Shown: piece by piece, positions 15,330 through 23,526 of the stretch
Layout of the letters: each line of letters starts with the position of its first letter
How positions within the stretch are numbered: position 1 is the stretch's first letter
Assembly: GCF_030270585.1 (NCBI RefSeq)
Contig: NZ_BSYI01000029.1
Coordinates: 1-61,698, forward strand
Length of the DNA: 61,698 nt
DNA from: Paralimibaculum aggregatum
Lineage (GTDB): Bacteria > Pseudomonadota > Alphaproteobacteria > Rhodobacterales > Rhodobacteraceae
Direction: 5' to 3'
The notes under the pieces: model-generated
What the model was told of the DNA's origin: nothing
The model's input: only the letters and a program-made list of their open reading frames with translations
Database searches by the model: none
Program-made: the position numbers and the translations under genes

Positions 15330-15350
15330 GCCGGGAGGCGCCGGGGGAGC

Positions 15351-15704
15351 CTATTCCTCCCGGCCCTCGCGCAGCAGCCAGCGATGCAGCTCTTCCGCCC
15401 GCGAATCGCCCGACTGCAGCGCGAAGACATAGGCATGGGTGCGGTAGAAGGCGGCCGCCGCGGCATCGCCCGCCGCCTCCGAGCTGTCGCCCGCCTCGGC
15501 ATAGAGGGTGACCAGCCTCGCGGTGTCGCCCGCCGCATGGGCCGCGATCAGGCGGGCATCGAGTAGCGCCCGGGCGCCCGCCGGATCGACGGTAAGCCGC
15601 TCACCGGCGAAATCGCGGTCGGCGCCGGGGGCGACGAAGTCGCGCGGCTGGTCGGGATGGGTGGCGCTGAGCGGCGCCGCCTCCGGATCGGCGGGGTCGG
15701 ACAT
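15351..15704 (-). CDS. small helical protein downstream of the Rieske oxygenase
   Basis: A 117-residue protein. After an acidic, Pro-rich first 45 residues, the rest is predicted to be all helical, with a TPR-like alternation: ALLDARLIAAHAAGDTARLV, then TLYAEAGDSSEAAGDAAAAA and FYRTHAYVFALQSGDSRAEE. GAGGAG stands eight bases before the ATG. It follows the Rieske gene by 98 bases on the same strand and is probably co-transcribed. No enzymatic motif is visible. It may be a stability or assembly factor for the oxygenase, or a protein of unrelated role; I do not recognise it. Confidence 0.65.
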   Translation of the reverse strand: MSDPADPEAAPLSATHPDQPRDFVAPGADRDFAGERLTVDPAGARALLDARLIAAHAAGDTARLVTLYAEAGDSSEAAGDAAAAAFYRTHAYVFALQSGDSRAEELHRWLLREGREE

Positions 15705-15724
15705 CGGCGGATCTCCTCGGTTCG

Positions 15725-15787
15725 GCCTCCGGCGGCGAGCCCTGGCCCTGCCCGGCGGCGAGCGCCGGGCGAGGCCGCTCCGGAGGC
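15725..15787 (-). repeat. inverted repeat between Rieske gene and helical-protein gene
   Basis: GCCTCCGG at 15725-15732 pairs with CCGGAGGC at 15780-15787. Within the loop CGGCGGCGAGC occurs twice. The structure sits just after the Rieske stop and could act as a processing site or partial terminator between the two genes. Confidence 0.4.
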
Positions 15788-15802
15788 GGTGGTCCCGTTC
15801 GC

Positions 15803-16951
15803 TCAGGCCGGTTGGCGCAGCCGCTCGGCCACCCAGGCGTGGAAGCAATGGGTCGGGCTGTCCATCACCGGCGAGAAGCGCCCGCCGTCGAAGCCGCCGG
15901 CATGCCGGCCCTTCTGCATCCCCTCGACGACGAAGATGTCCTCCTCGAAGACCTCCTTCCACATCGCCGCGTTGCGCGCCCGCATCGGCGCCCAGTCCTC
16001 GCCCAGCACGGCGGTGTCGAAATAGCCGATGGCGATGCGCTCCACGGTGCGCTCCGGCCCCTGAGGGCAGAGCAGGATGGCGAAGGCGTGGTCCTTGTGC
16101 ACCCCGAGCAGCACGTTGGGATAGAGCGCGACATATTCCGCGCCCTCCTCCCATTGCGCGTCGAGCCCCGCGATCACCGGGAAGCGGCGGCCGTCCTCGG
16201 CCAGCATCGGGCGATAGGCCCGCGTCCCCTGGCCGGAATGCGTCCCCGGCGCCTCGATGTTGTAGTGGTCCTCGAGCCGGGAATAGCTGTTGAGGCCGGG
16301 ATGCACCCAGGGCAGGTGGTAGCTCTCGCAGTAGTTCTCCACCGCGAGCTTCCAGTTGCAGGCGACCTCCAGCTCGAAGGCCCCGTCCGGGGCAAAGGCG
16401 AGCGGCCGGTCGAAGGCGGCCCAGCGCGCACGCAGATCCGCGGCATAGGTCTCGAACTCCGGCGCCTTGCCATCGAGATTGACCCAGACCACGCCCATCC
16501 AGACATGGCTGCGCACCTCGACGAGGCCGAGCTGCGCGCGGTCGATCGCCGCGTGACGGTTGGTGCCCGGGCCGCCGACATGGGGGGTCGTGCGCAGCCG
16601 GCCGTCGAGCTCGTAGCACCAGGAGTGGTAGGGGCAGCGGATCGCCCGCGGCAGCCGTGCCGCCTCCTCGACGAGAATCATGCCGCGGTGCCGGCAGACA
16701 TTCAGGAAGACCCGCAGCACGCCCTCGCGGTCGCGCGCCAGCAGCAGCGGCTGGCCGAGAAAGCGCACCGGCTTGACGTCGCCGGGCTCGGGCGCATCGG
16801 CGGCAAAGGCGAGCCCGGCCCAGCTGGCGAAGAACACGGCATCCGCCTCGCGCGCGAAATGGGCCGGGTCGGTATAGCAGGCATTGGGCAGCCCGCGGGC
16901 TTGCTCCACGGGGGCGCTGACGGCGGCGAGATCGCTGTCGGTCACGGTCAT
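15803..16951 (-). CDS. Rieske-type ring-hydroxylating/N-demethylating oxygenase, large subunit
   Basis: A 382-residue oxygenase. The Rieske 2Fe-2S ligands are visible as CRH (Cys86, His88) and CPYH (Cys106, His109), 17 residues apart. The mononuclear iron site appears in ENYCESYHLPWVHP (His212, His217), and Glu209 sits where carnitine- and betaine-type oxygenases carry a bridging glutamate instead of the aspartate of aromatic dioxygenases. EEDIFVVEGMQ near residue 338 should supply the carboxylate ligand. With dimethylglycine and sarcosine oxidising genes next door, betaine-type N-demethylation (GbcA-like) is the leading hypothesis; stachydrine or carnitine remain possible. The partner reductase is not in the window. 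The start has GGAGAG upstream. Confidence 0.85.
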   Translation of the reverse strand: MTVTDSDLAAVSAPVEQARGLPNACYTDPAHFAREADAVFFASWAGLAFAADAPEPGDVKPVRFLGQPLLLARDREGVLRVFLNVCRHRGMILVEEAARLPRAIRCPYHSWCYELDGRLRTTPHVGGPGTNRHAAIDRAQLGLVEVRSHVWMGVVWVNLDGKAPEFETYAADLRARWAAFDRPLAFAPDGAFELEVACNWKLAVENYCESYHLPWVHPGLNSYSRLEDHYNIEAPGTHSGQGTRAYRPMLAEDGRRFPVIAGLDAQWEEGAEYVALYPNVLLGVHKDHAFAILLCPQGPERTVERIAIGYFDTAVLGEDWAPMRARNAAMWKEVFEEDIFVVEGMQKGRHAGGFDGGRFSPVMDSPTHCFHAWVAERLRQPA

Positions 16952-17167
16952 CTGGCTCTCCTGATACGCTTGCCTGACGGGGTTCACGCGGGCCCGGAAG
17001 CCCGCCGCTTGCCCCGATTCTCGCAGCCAAGGCAGGGAGATGCGCGACCGGCAGCGAACTGCCATGTCGGTTTTCGATCACCGCGGCCGCAACGGAAACG
17101 CGAACCGACGCCGGAAACCGCCGACACCTGCGTTATATTGCCGGTGTAACGGAGGAGGACCCGACAG

Positions 17168-17860
17168 ATGACACGCGCGCAGATCACGCGGGCCGTGATG
17201 CTGGTCGCCCTCGGGCTCGGGCTCGGCGGCTGCGTCTATCCCGAGCAGGGCTACTATGCCGGCGCGGCCTATGCCGGCGCGGGTTATGTCGGGGATTACG
17301 GCCCCGGCTATGGCGACGGCTATGGCCATGTCGGCGGCGGCTACACCGGCGGAATCTACGTCGTGACGCAGCCGCCCAGGGGCTATCGCGGCCACTATCG
17401 CGGCTATTACGGCGCGCCGAAGGGCGGCCATGGCGGCTATCACGGCGCGCCGCGGGGCGGGCACAAGGGGGCGCCGCGCGGCCGGCGCGGGGGCGATCCC
17501 GGCGCTGGCGCGCATCGCCGCGGCCCGCGGGTCGATGGCGGCCCGGGGCATCGTCGGCACCGGGCGAACACCGGGCGCGGACAGCCGCGGGCCGGTGCCG
17601 GCGGCGGCGGCGCCCGGCGCGGGCAGGCCCGGCGCGACCGGCCGCGGGTCGAGGATGTCCGCGGCGTGGGCGCCGATTCGCGCTCGGTGCGCAATGGCGG
17701 GCCGCAGTCCGATTCGATAAGGAATGGCGGTGCGCAGTATGACGGGCTCGACCGCGGCGGGCGCGGCGGCGGCCAGCATTTCAGCCTCTCCGGCCGCGAC
17801 GGGCCGAGCGGGCTGCGCGCCACCCGGCGGGCCAACGACCGGCGCGGCGGCAAGCGCTGA
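17168..17860 (+). CDS. Gly/Tyr/Arg-rich lipoprotein
   Basis: A 230-residue protein with a lipoprotein signal peptide ending in LGLGGC (cysteine at residue 22). The first third after the cysteine is Tyr/Gly-rich (GYVGDYGPGYGDGYGHVGGG). The remainder is Gly/Arg/His/Pro-rich and highly basic, with a tandem near-repeat SVRNGGPQSDS/IRNGGAQYDG near residues 178-197. GGAGGAGG lies ahead of the ATG. Compositional bias means this could be an RcnB-like or cell-surface polyelectrolyte protein, but no family is assigned. It is divergent from the Rieske gene and its 3' end faces the hydroxyacid dehydrogenase. Confidence 0.7.
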   Translation: MTRAQITRAVMLVALGLGLGGCVYPEQGYYAGAAYAGAGYVGDYGPGYGDGYGHVGGGYTGGIYVVTQPPRGYRGHYRGYYGAPKGGHGGYHGAPRGGHKGAPRGRRGGDPGAGAHRRGPRVDGGPGHRRHRANTGRGQPRAGAGGGGARRGQARRDRPRVEDVRGVGADSRSVRNGGPQSDSIRNGGAQYDGLDRGGRGGGQHFSLSGRDGPSGLRATRRANDRRGGKR

Positions 17861-17870
17861 GGCGCGCCGC

Positions 17871-18824
17871 TCAGCCGGCCACGACGTTGCGCAGGGGCTC
17901 GCCGGCCCGCCAGCGCCCGAGGTTCTCCGTGAAGAGATCGGCGAAACGCAGGGGCCAGTCGGCCACGCTGTCGGCCGAATGGGGCGAGATCAGCAGGTTC
18001 GGCACATCCCAGAGCGGGCTCTCCGGCGGCAGCGGCTCGGTCTCGGTGACATCGAGATAGGCGCCGCGGAGCTGCCCCGAGGCCAGCGCCGCGACGAGAT
18101 CCGCCTCCACCACATGCCCGCCGCGCGCGGTGTTGAGGAACATCGCCCCCGGCTTCATCGCCGCGAAGAGCGATGCGCCGAACATGCCGGCCGTCTCGGG
18201 CGAGAGCCTGAGATGCACGCTCACCACATCCGCCTCGGCGAGGCTCGCGCGCAGCGCATCGGGCGGGCGCACCTCCGCCGCGCCCGGCACCGGCGCGCCG
18301 GAGCGCCGGATCGCGATCACCCGCATGCCCAGCGCCGCCGCGCGCCGTGCCAGCTCGCCGCCGATCGCGCCTGCCCCGACCACGACCAGCACCTGCCCGG
18401 CGATCGGCCGGAACAGGATGCCCTCCCAGCGCCGCGCCTTCTGCCGGTCGCGATAGGCGATCAGCCCGTTGTTGAGCGCGATGATCGCGCCGATGCAGGT
18501 CTCCGCGAGGAAGGGCGCCAGAACGCCGACGCAGTTGGTCACCGTCACGCGGGCCGGATCCCAGTGCCCCGCCACATGCTCGTAGCCCGAGCCGCCCACC
18601 TGGAACCAGCGCAGCGAGGGCGCGCCAAGCACCCGCCGATGATCGGCCTCGGGCAGGCTGCGCGCCTTGATGGTGAAGGCGATCTCCGGGGTCTCGGCCA
18701 GCGCGGCGCCGAGCCCCGCCGGCCCGGTCACCGGCAGCAGCCGCTCGCCCGGCAGCCGCGCCGCGAGATGGGCGGCGATCTCCGCCGCCTCCTCGGCATA
18801 GATCAGGACGGGCGCCGCGCTCAT
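17871..18824 (-). CDS. D-2-hydroxyacid dehydrogenase family protein
   Basis: A 317-residue NAD(P)-dependent dehydrogenase of the D-isomer-specific 2-hydroxyacid family. The nucleotide-binding motif is VLVVVGAGAIGGELARRAA (about 147-165). The catalytic Arg is seen in VSVHLRLSPET, the Glu in VTETEPLPPESPLW and the His in LLISPHSADS. The N-terminal substrate domain is short. Likely substrates are glyoxylate, hydroxypyruvate or another 2-keto acid. It starts with ATGA overlap on the stop of the DUF1428 gene, making it the last gene of the fatty-acid operon or a downstream unit. Confidence 0.88.
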   Translation of the reverse strand: MSAAPVLIYAEEAAEIAAHLAARLPGERLLPVTGPAGLGAALAETPEIAFTIKARSLPEADHRRVLGAPSLRWFQVGGSGYEHVAGHWDPARVTVTNCVGVLAPFLAETCIGAIIALNNGLIAYRDRQKARRWEGILFRPIAGQVLVVVGAGAIGGELARRAAALGMRVIAIRRSGAPVPGAAEVRPPDALRASLAEADVVSVHLRLSPETAGMFGASLFAAMKPGAMFLNTARGGHVVEADLVAALASGQLRGAYLDVTETEPLPPESPLWDVPNLLISPHSADSVADWPLRFADLFTENLGRWRAGEPLRNVVAG

Positions 18825-19165
18825 GCCAGCGTCTCGAAGCCGCCGAAGATCAGCCGCCTGCCCTCGAAACATTCCCGCGCCACCGGGTCCTGCATCCGCG
18901 GATCGGCCATCATCTTCGGCAGCGCCGCATCGCGGGCCGCCCTGTCGGGCCAGCGCGTCCAGCCGACGACCACGGTCTCGTCCTCGGAGCATTGCACCGC
19001 ACGGGGGAAGGAAGTCAGCTCGCCCACCGGCACCTCCGTGCCCCAGCAGACCTCCATCTCCCCGCCGAGCTCGCGCATCAGCGCGCCCACCCGGGCGCAG
19101 AGCGCCGCGTAGTCCGCCCGCCTCGCGGTCTTCACCGCGACGACGAAGACATCGACAAAGGCCAT
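18821..19165 (-). CDS. DUF1428 (YbaA-like) protein
   Basis: A 114-residue protein of the DUF1428 family, related to E. coli YbaA and folding as a ferredoxin-like dimer. It begins MAFVDVFVVAVKTARRADY and ends in the diagnostic ECFEGRRLIFGGFETL. The conserved CWGTEVPVGELTSFPRAVQ lies in the middle. Function is unknown. It lies 16 bases after fadJ and overlaps the hydroxyacid dehydrogenase by ATGA, so it belongs to the same transcript. GGAGAG precedes the start. Confidence 0.88.
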   Translation of the reverse strand: MAFVDVFVVAVKTARRADYAALCARVGALMRELGGEMEVCWGTEVPVGELTSFPRAVQCSEDETVVVGWTRWPDRAARDAALPKMMADPRMQDPVARECFEGRRLIFGGFETLA

Positions 19166-19181
19166 CGCGCTCTCCCCGGTC

Positions 19182-21389
19182 TCAGGCCGCCGCCGCCTGC
19201 CCGAAGCGACCATAGAAGCTCTCGCCCCGGGCCGCCATCTCGGCCAGCAGCGCCGGTGGGGCGAAGCGGCCCCCGTGCTCCGCCGCGAGCCGTTCGGCCA
19301 GCGCCAGCGCCTCGGCCGCGCCGATCCGGTCGAGCCAGGAGAACGGCCCGCCCGACCAGGGCATGAACCCCCAGCCGAGGATCGCGCCGACATCGCCCTC
19401 GCGGATGTCCTCGAGCACGCCCTCCTCGAGCGCGCGCACCGCCTCGAGCGCCTGGATCATCTGCAGCCGCGCGCGCACCGCCTCCGGCGCGGGCTGCGGC
19501 TCGGCCGGCGGCCAGATCCCCGCGAGCCCCGGCCAGAAGCCCTGCCGCCGGCCGCGCTCGTCGTAGTCGTAGAGCCCGGCGAAGGCCTTGCGGCCGAGCC
19601 GGCCCTCGCCGACCAGACGTTCGAGCAGATCGTCCGCGCCGCCGCGGAGATAGGCCGCGCCCGCCGCCGCGGCGGTCGCCTTCTGGATGCGCAGGCCGAG
19701 CTCCAGCGAGGTCTCGTCGACGAGCTGGAGCGGCCCCACCGGCATCCCCATGCCCTTGGCCACATTGTCGATCAGCGGCGGCAGCACGCCCTCGGTGACC
19801 ATCTGCAGTCCCTCGTTGACATAGGGGATGATGCAGCGGTTGGCGTAGAAGAAGCGGGCGTCGTTGACCACGATCGGCGTCTTTCGGATCTGGCGCACGA
19901 AGTCGAGCGCGCGGGCCACCGCGGCGGGGCCGGTCTGGCGGCCCTTGATGATCTCCACCAGCATCATCTTGTGCACCGGCGAGAAGAAATGGATGCCGAT
20001 ATAGCGCTCCGGCCGGGCCGAGGCGCGGGCCAGTTCGGTGATCGGCAGGGTCGAGGTGTTGGTGGCGAAGATCGCCTCCGGCCCCAGCACCGCCTCGGCC
20101 TGCGCGGTGACCTCGGCCTTGATGCCGGGGTCCTCGAACACCGCCTCGACCACCAGATCGGCCCCGGCAAGCGCGGCATGGTCGGTGGTGGCGGTGATGC
20201 GGGCGAGCGTGGCGTCGCGGGTCTCGCCCGAGATCCGGCGCTTGGTCACCGCGTCGTCGAGGATCTTCGCCACGGCATCGCGGCCGCGCCCTGCGCTGGC
20301 CTCGTCGCGGTCGATCAGCACCACCTCGATGCCGGCCTGCGCCGCGGCATGGGCGATGCCGGCGCCCATCATGCCGGCCCCCAGCACGCCGAGGCGGCGG
20401 ACCTGTGCATCCGGCTCGCCCTCGGGGCGGCTCGCGCCCTTCTCCAGCGCCTGCTTGGAGAGGAACAGCGAGCGGATCATCGCCTCCGCCGTCGGCTCCA
20501 TCAGCACCCGGGTGAACTGCCGTGCCTCGATGCGGATCGCGGTGTCGAAGGGCACCAGCGCGCCCTCGTAGATCGCCCGGAGCATGGCCTCCGCCGCCGG
20601 GTAGACCCCCTGCGTCCTGCCATGGGTCATCGCCGCCGCGCCGAGGAAGAGCTCGAAGCCCTGGGCCGTGTAGGGCGCACCGCCCGGAATGCGGAAGCCC
20701 TTGGCATCCCAGGGTTTCACGGCATCCGCCTCGGTCGCCTCGGCGAGCCAGGCGCGGGCCGCCGGAAGCAGCTCACCGGGCGCCACCACGTCGTCCACCA
20801 GCTTGGCGGCCCTGGCCTTCTTCGGCTCCGGGGTCTTGCCCTCGAGCAGGAACGGCGCCGCCGCCATCAGCCCGAGCATGCGGAAGAGCCGGGTGGTGCC
20901 GCCGGCCCCGGGGAAGAGCCCGACCTTGATCTCCGGCAGGCCGATCTTCGCGCCCGGGCGGTCGGCGGCGATGCGCCGGTGGCAGGCCAGGCCGATCTCG
21001 ACCCCGATGCCCATCGCGGTGCCGGGGCAGGCCCAGACGAAGGGCTTGCCGCCCTTGCCGGTCCTCGGATCCGCGCCGCCCCGCTCGATCTTGCGCAGGA
21101 GCCCGTGCAGCGCCATCACGAAGCCGAACAGAACCTCGGCCGGGCGGCCCTCGGCCGCGGCCTTCTCCCGCAGCGATGCCAGCACGTTGAGGTCCATGCC
21201 CCCGGCGAAGTCGGGCTTGGCGGAGGTGATGATCGCGCCCCTGACGCCGGGATCGGCCAGCACCGCCTCCACCGCCGCATCGAGCTCGCGGATGCCTGCC
21301 TCGGTCAGCACGTTCATGCGCGCGCCGGGCAGGTCCCAGGTGATCGTCGCGATGCCGTCCGACACCTCCAGATGGAAGATCTCGCTCAT
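19182..21389 (-). CDS. fadJ: fatty-acid oxidation complex alpha subunit (enoyl-CoA hydratase/3-hydroxyacyl-CoA dehydrogenase)
   Basis: A 735-residue multifunctional enzyme. Residues 1-190 are an enoyl-CoA hydratase/isomerase (crotonase) domain with GAIITSAKPDFAGGMDL and the later WACPGTAMGIGVEIGLACH. From about residue 330 follows the NAD-binding 3-hydroxyacyl-CoA dehydrogenase domain (LGVLGAGMMGAGIAHAAAQA), with HFFSPVHKMMLVEI and ANRCIIPYVNEG typical of the catalytic part, then two C-terminal helical domains ending at GESFYGRFG. It carries out the second and third steps of beta-oxidation. The start MSEIFHLEV follows a GGAGGAG-like site. A hairpin and AT-richer DNA upstream suggest an internal promoter. 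Confidence 0.95.
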   Translation of the reverse strand: MSEIFHLEVSDGIATITWDLPGARMNVLTEAGIRELDAAVEAVLADPGVRGAIITSAKPDFAGGMDLNVLASLREKAAAEGRPAEVLFGFVMALHGLLRKIERGGADPRTGKGGKPFVWACPGTAMGIGVEIGLACHRRIAADRPGAKIGLPEIKVGLFPGAGGTTRLFRMLGLMAAAPFLLEGKTPEPKKARAAKLVDDVVAPGELLPAARAWLAEATEADAVKPWDAKGFRIPGGAPYTAQGFELFLGAAAMTHGRTQGVYPAAEAMLRAIYEGALVPFDTAIRIEARQFTRVLMEPTAEAMIRSLFLSKQALEKGASRPEGEPDAQVRRLGVLGAGMMGAGIAHAAAQAGIEVVLIDRDEASAGRGRDAVAKILDDAVTKRRISGETRDATLARITATTDHAALAGADLVVEAVFEDPGIKAEVTAQAEAVLGPEAIFATNTSTLPITELARASARPERYIGIHFFSPVHKMMLVEIIKGRQTGPAAVARALDFVRQIRKTPIVVNDARFFYANRCIIPYVNEGLQMVTEGVLPPLIDNVAKGMGMPVGPLQLVDETSLELGLRIQKATAAAAGAAYLRGGADDLLERLVGEGRLGRKAFAGLYDYDERGRRQGFWPGLAGIWPPAEPQPAPEAVRARLQMIQALEAVRALEEGVLEDIREGDVGAILGWGFMPWSGGPFSWLDRIGAAEALALAERLAAEHGGRFAPPALLAEMAARGESFYGRFGQAAAA

Positions 21390-21418
21390 GTCCCGGCTCC
21401 TCCTTGGCTCCCCGCCGG

Positions 21419-21435
21419 CCGGCCCGAAGGGCCGG
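21419..21435 (-). repeat. hairpin in the fadJ leader
   Basis: CCGGCCC-GAA-GGGCCGG lies 30 bases before the fadJ start. It is followed, further upstream of the gene, by an unusually AT-rich stretch with repeated GGTAT words (about 21453-21472), which may mark an internal promoter and operator. It could also end transcription from the thiolase gene. Confidence 0.35.
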
Positions 21436-21517
21436 GAGCGGCGTGTGGATATGGTATGGTTTCGGTATCGGTCCGGCATGGCAAGCGGTCAGTTCCGCCG
21501 CCGTTCCCGCACCCCGA

Positions 21518-21835
21518 TCAGCCTCCGTCCGTCACCCCGGCCCGGCGCAGGATCTCCGCCAGCATCGCCGCCGGCCCGGCCGCGGCGACCGCCTCCCCGA
21601 GGCGGATGAACTCCGCCCCGTCGGCCTCCGACCAACGGTCCAGCATCGAGCCGTCCTCCGCCGCGATCATGATCCAGAGCCGGCGCTCCGGCTCCCCGCG
21701 CCGCGCCCGGACCCGGCCCTTCAGCCGCACCGCCGAGCCCGGCCCGTGCTCGACCAGCCGGAGCGGCAGCCGCCCGTCGGCCTCGGCGAGCCGCGCGACC
21801 TCGGCAAGGGGATGCGGCCAGGGGATTGCCCGCAC
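21518..21835 (-). CDS. hypothetical protein between fadA and fadJ
   Basis: A 105-residue protein beginning at a GTG codon five bases after the thiolase stop. No ATG is available in frame. It contains ARRGEPERRLWIMIAAEDGS, a beta-strand-like core, and a helical C-terminus (IRLGEAVAAAGPAAMLAEIL). No family is recognised. The tight spacing on the fad operon argues that it is real; a weak ribosome site and unusual start lower confidence. Confidence 0.55.
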   Translation of the reverse strand: MRAIPWPHPLAEVARLAEADGRLPLRLVEHGPGSAVRLKGRVRARRGEPERRLWIMIAAEDGSMLDRWSEADGAEFIRLGEAVAAAGPAAMLAEILRRAGVTDGG

Positions 21836-21840
21836 CGCGC

Positions 21841-23052
21841 TCAGACCCGCTCGATCACGGTGGTCGCCCCCATGCCGGAGGCCACGCAGAGCGTCGCGAG
21901 CCCGGTGCCCTGGCCGGTGCGCTCCAGCTCGTCGAGCAGCGTGCCGAGGATCATCGCCCCGGTCGCCCCCAGCGGGTGGCCATAGGCGATCGCCCCGCCA
22001 TTGACATTGACTCGCGCCGGGTCGGCGTCGAAGGCCTGCAGGAAGCGCAGCACGATCGAGGAGAACGCCTCGTTGACCTCGATCAGATCGATATCGCCGA
22101 TCGCCATGCCGGCGGCCTTCAGCGCCTTCTCGGTGGCCGGCACCGGGCCGGTGAGCATGATGGTCGGGTCGGTGCCGACCCGTGCGGTGGAGACCACCCG
22201 CGCCCGCGGCGTCAGCCCGAGCCGCTCGCCGGCCGCGCGGCTGCCCACCAGCACCGCCGCGGCGCCGTCGACGATGCCGCTCGAGTTGCCGGCATGGTGG
22301 ACATGGTGGATGCGTTCGAGATGGGGGTATTTCATCAGCGCCACCGCGTCGAAACCCGGCATCACCTCGCCGAGCTCGCGGAAGGCGGGCTTGAGCGCGC
22401 CGAGCGCCTGCATGTCGGTGCCCGGCCGGGGATGCTCGTCACGCGCGAGGATCTCGATGCCGTTCGCATCCGTCACCGGCACCAGCGAGCGGTCGAGCCG
22501 CCCCTCGGCCACCGCCGTGGCGGCGCGGGCCTGGCTCTCCACCGCATAGGCGTCCACATCGGTGCGCGAGAAGCCGAATTCCGTCGCGATCAGGTCGGCG
22601 GCGATGCCCTGCGGCACGAAATGGCCCTTGAAGGCGAGCATCGGGTCCACCGCCATCGGAAAGCCGTCGGAGCCCATCGGCACGCGGCCCATCATCTCCA
22701 CCCCGCCGGCGACATAGAGCTCCCCGACCCCGGCGCGGATCTGCGCGGCGGCGAGGTTCACCGCCTCGAGCCCGCTGGCGCAGAACCGGTTGATGTGCAG
22801 CCCGGGGATGCGCTCGTCCCAGCCGGCGGCGAGCACCGCGGCGCGGGCGATGTTGCCGCCCTGCTCGCCCACCGCGGTGACGCAGCCCCAGATCACGTCC
22901 TCGATCTCGGCCGCCCCGAGGTTGTTGCGCGCGGCCAGCGCCTGCAGCACCCCCGCCGAGAGCGCCACCGAAGTGACCTCGTGCAGCGTGCCGTCCTTGC
23001 GGCCACGGCCGCGGGGGGTGCGGATCGCGTCGAAGATATAGGCGTCGGTCAT
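21841..23052 (-). CDS. fadA: acetyl-CoA C-acyltransferase (thiolase)
   Basis: A 403-residue thiolase. The nucleophilic cysteine is Cys91 in [13 protein letters not shown]. The catalytic histidine is in [15 protein letters not shown], and the second cysteine in [16 protein letters not shown] at the C-terminus. It performs the thiolytic last step of beta-oxidation and, with FadJ encoded two genes further on, forms the oxidation complex. The start [16 protein letters not shown] is canonical, and its first bases overlap the stop of the GFA gene (ATGA). Confidence 0.95.
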   Translation of the reverse strand: MTDAYIFDAIRTPRGRGRKDGTLHEVTSVALSAGVLQALAARNNLGAAEIEDVIWGCVTAVGEQGGNIARAAVLAAGWDERIPGLHINRFCASGLEAVNLAAAQIRAGVGELYVAGGVEMMGRVPMGSDGFPMAVDPMLAFKGHFVPQGIAADLIATEFGFSRTDVDAYAVESQARAATAVAEGRLDRSLVPVTDANGIEILARDEHPRPGTDMQALGALKPAFRELGEVMPGFDAVALMKYPHLERIHHVHHAGNSSGIVDGAAAVLVGSRAAGERLGLTPRARVVSTARVGTDPTIMLTGPVPATEKALKAAGMAIGDIDLIEVNEAFSSIVLRFLQAFDADPARVNVNGGAIAYGHPLGATGAMILGTLLDELERTGQGTGLATLCVASGMGATTVIERV

Positions 23053-23525
23053 CGGTCCTCCTCAGGCGCAGGGGTTCCGGGGGCGGGGATGGCGGCCTGC
23101 CGGCTGGCGATGCGGGCCGGCCCGGTGCCGGAGAGCCCGCCGGGGCGGGTCTCCTGCGCCGGCCAGCCATCGGCGAGCTGCAGCCAGGGCACGCGGCTCT
23201 CCACGCCGTAGTGCAGCTCCGGCGTCACCGCGCCGGGATCGTCGAGCGCGCCGATCATCAGCTCCACCACCTCCGAACCCAGCGGCGCGTAGAACAGCGG
23301 CGTGCCGCAGGCGGCGCAGAAGCCGCGCTCGGCGACATCCGAACTGGCAAAGCGCGCCGGCGTCCCCTGCCACTCCACCCCGCGGGCGCCGACCAGCGGC
23401 GCGAAGGCGCCCCCGGTGGCCCGCTGGCACATCCGGCAGTGGCAGATACTGGCCCGGCCGAGCCCGCCGGTGACGCGGAAGCGCACCGCGCCGCACTGGC
23501 AGCCCCCGGTCACCGCGCCGGCCAT
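23049..23525 (-). CDS. GFA-family zinc-binding protein
   Basis: A 158-residue protein with the cysteine pattern of the glutathione-dependent formaldehyde-activating (GFA) fold: GGCQCGAVRF (residues 8-17), CHCRMCQ (28-34) and CAACGTPLF (about 70-78). These bind structural and catalytic zinc. The family name comes from S-hydroxymethylglutathione synthase, but most members have unknown substrates. A Pro/Ala-rich tail of about 30 residues follows. It lies between the GST gene and fadA in a continuous operon. If formaldehyde is its target, it would connect with the demethylation island, but nothing here proves it. Confidence 0.85.
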   Translation of the reverse strand: MAGAVTGGCQCGAVRFRVTGGLGRASICHCRMCQRATGGAFAPLVGARGVEWQGTPARFASSDVAERGFCAACGTPLFYAPLGSEVVELMIGALDDPGAVTPELHYGVESRVPWLQLADGWPAQETRPGGLSGTGPARIASRQAAIPAPGTPAPEEDR

Positions 23526-23526
23526 C

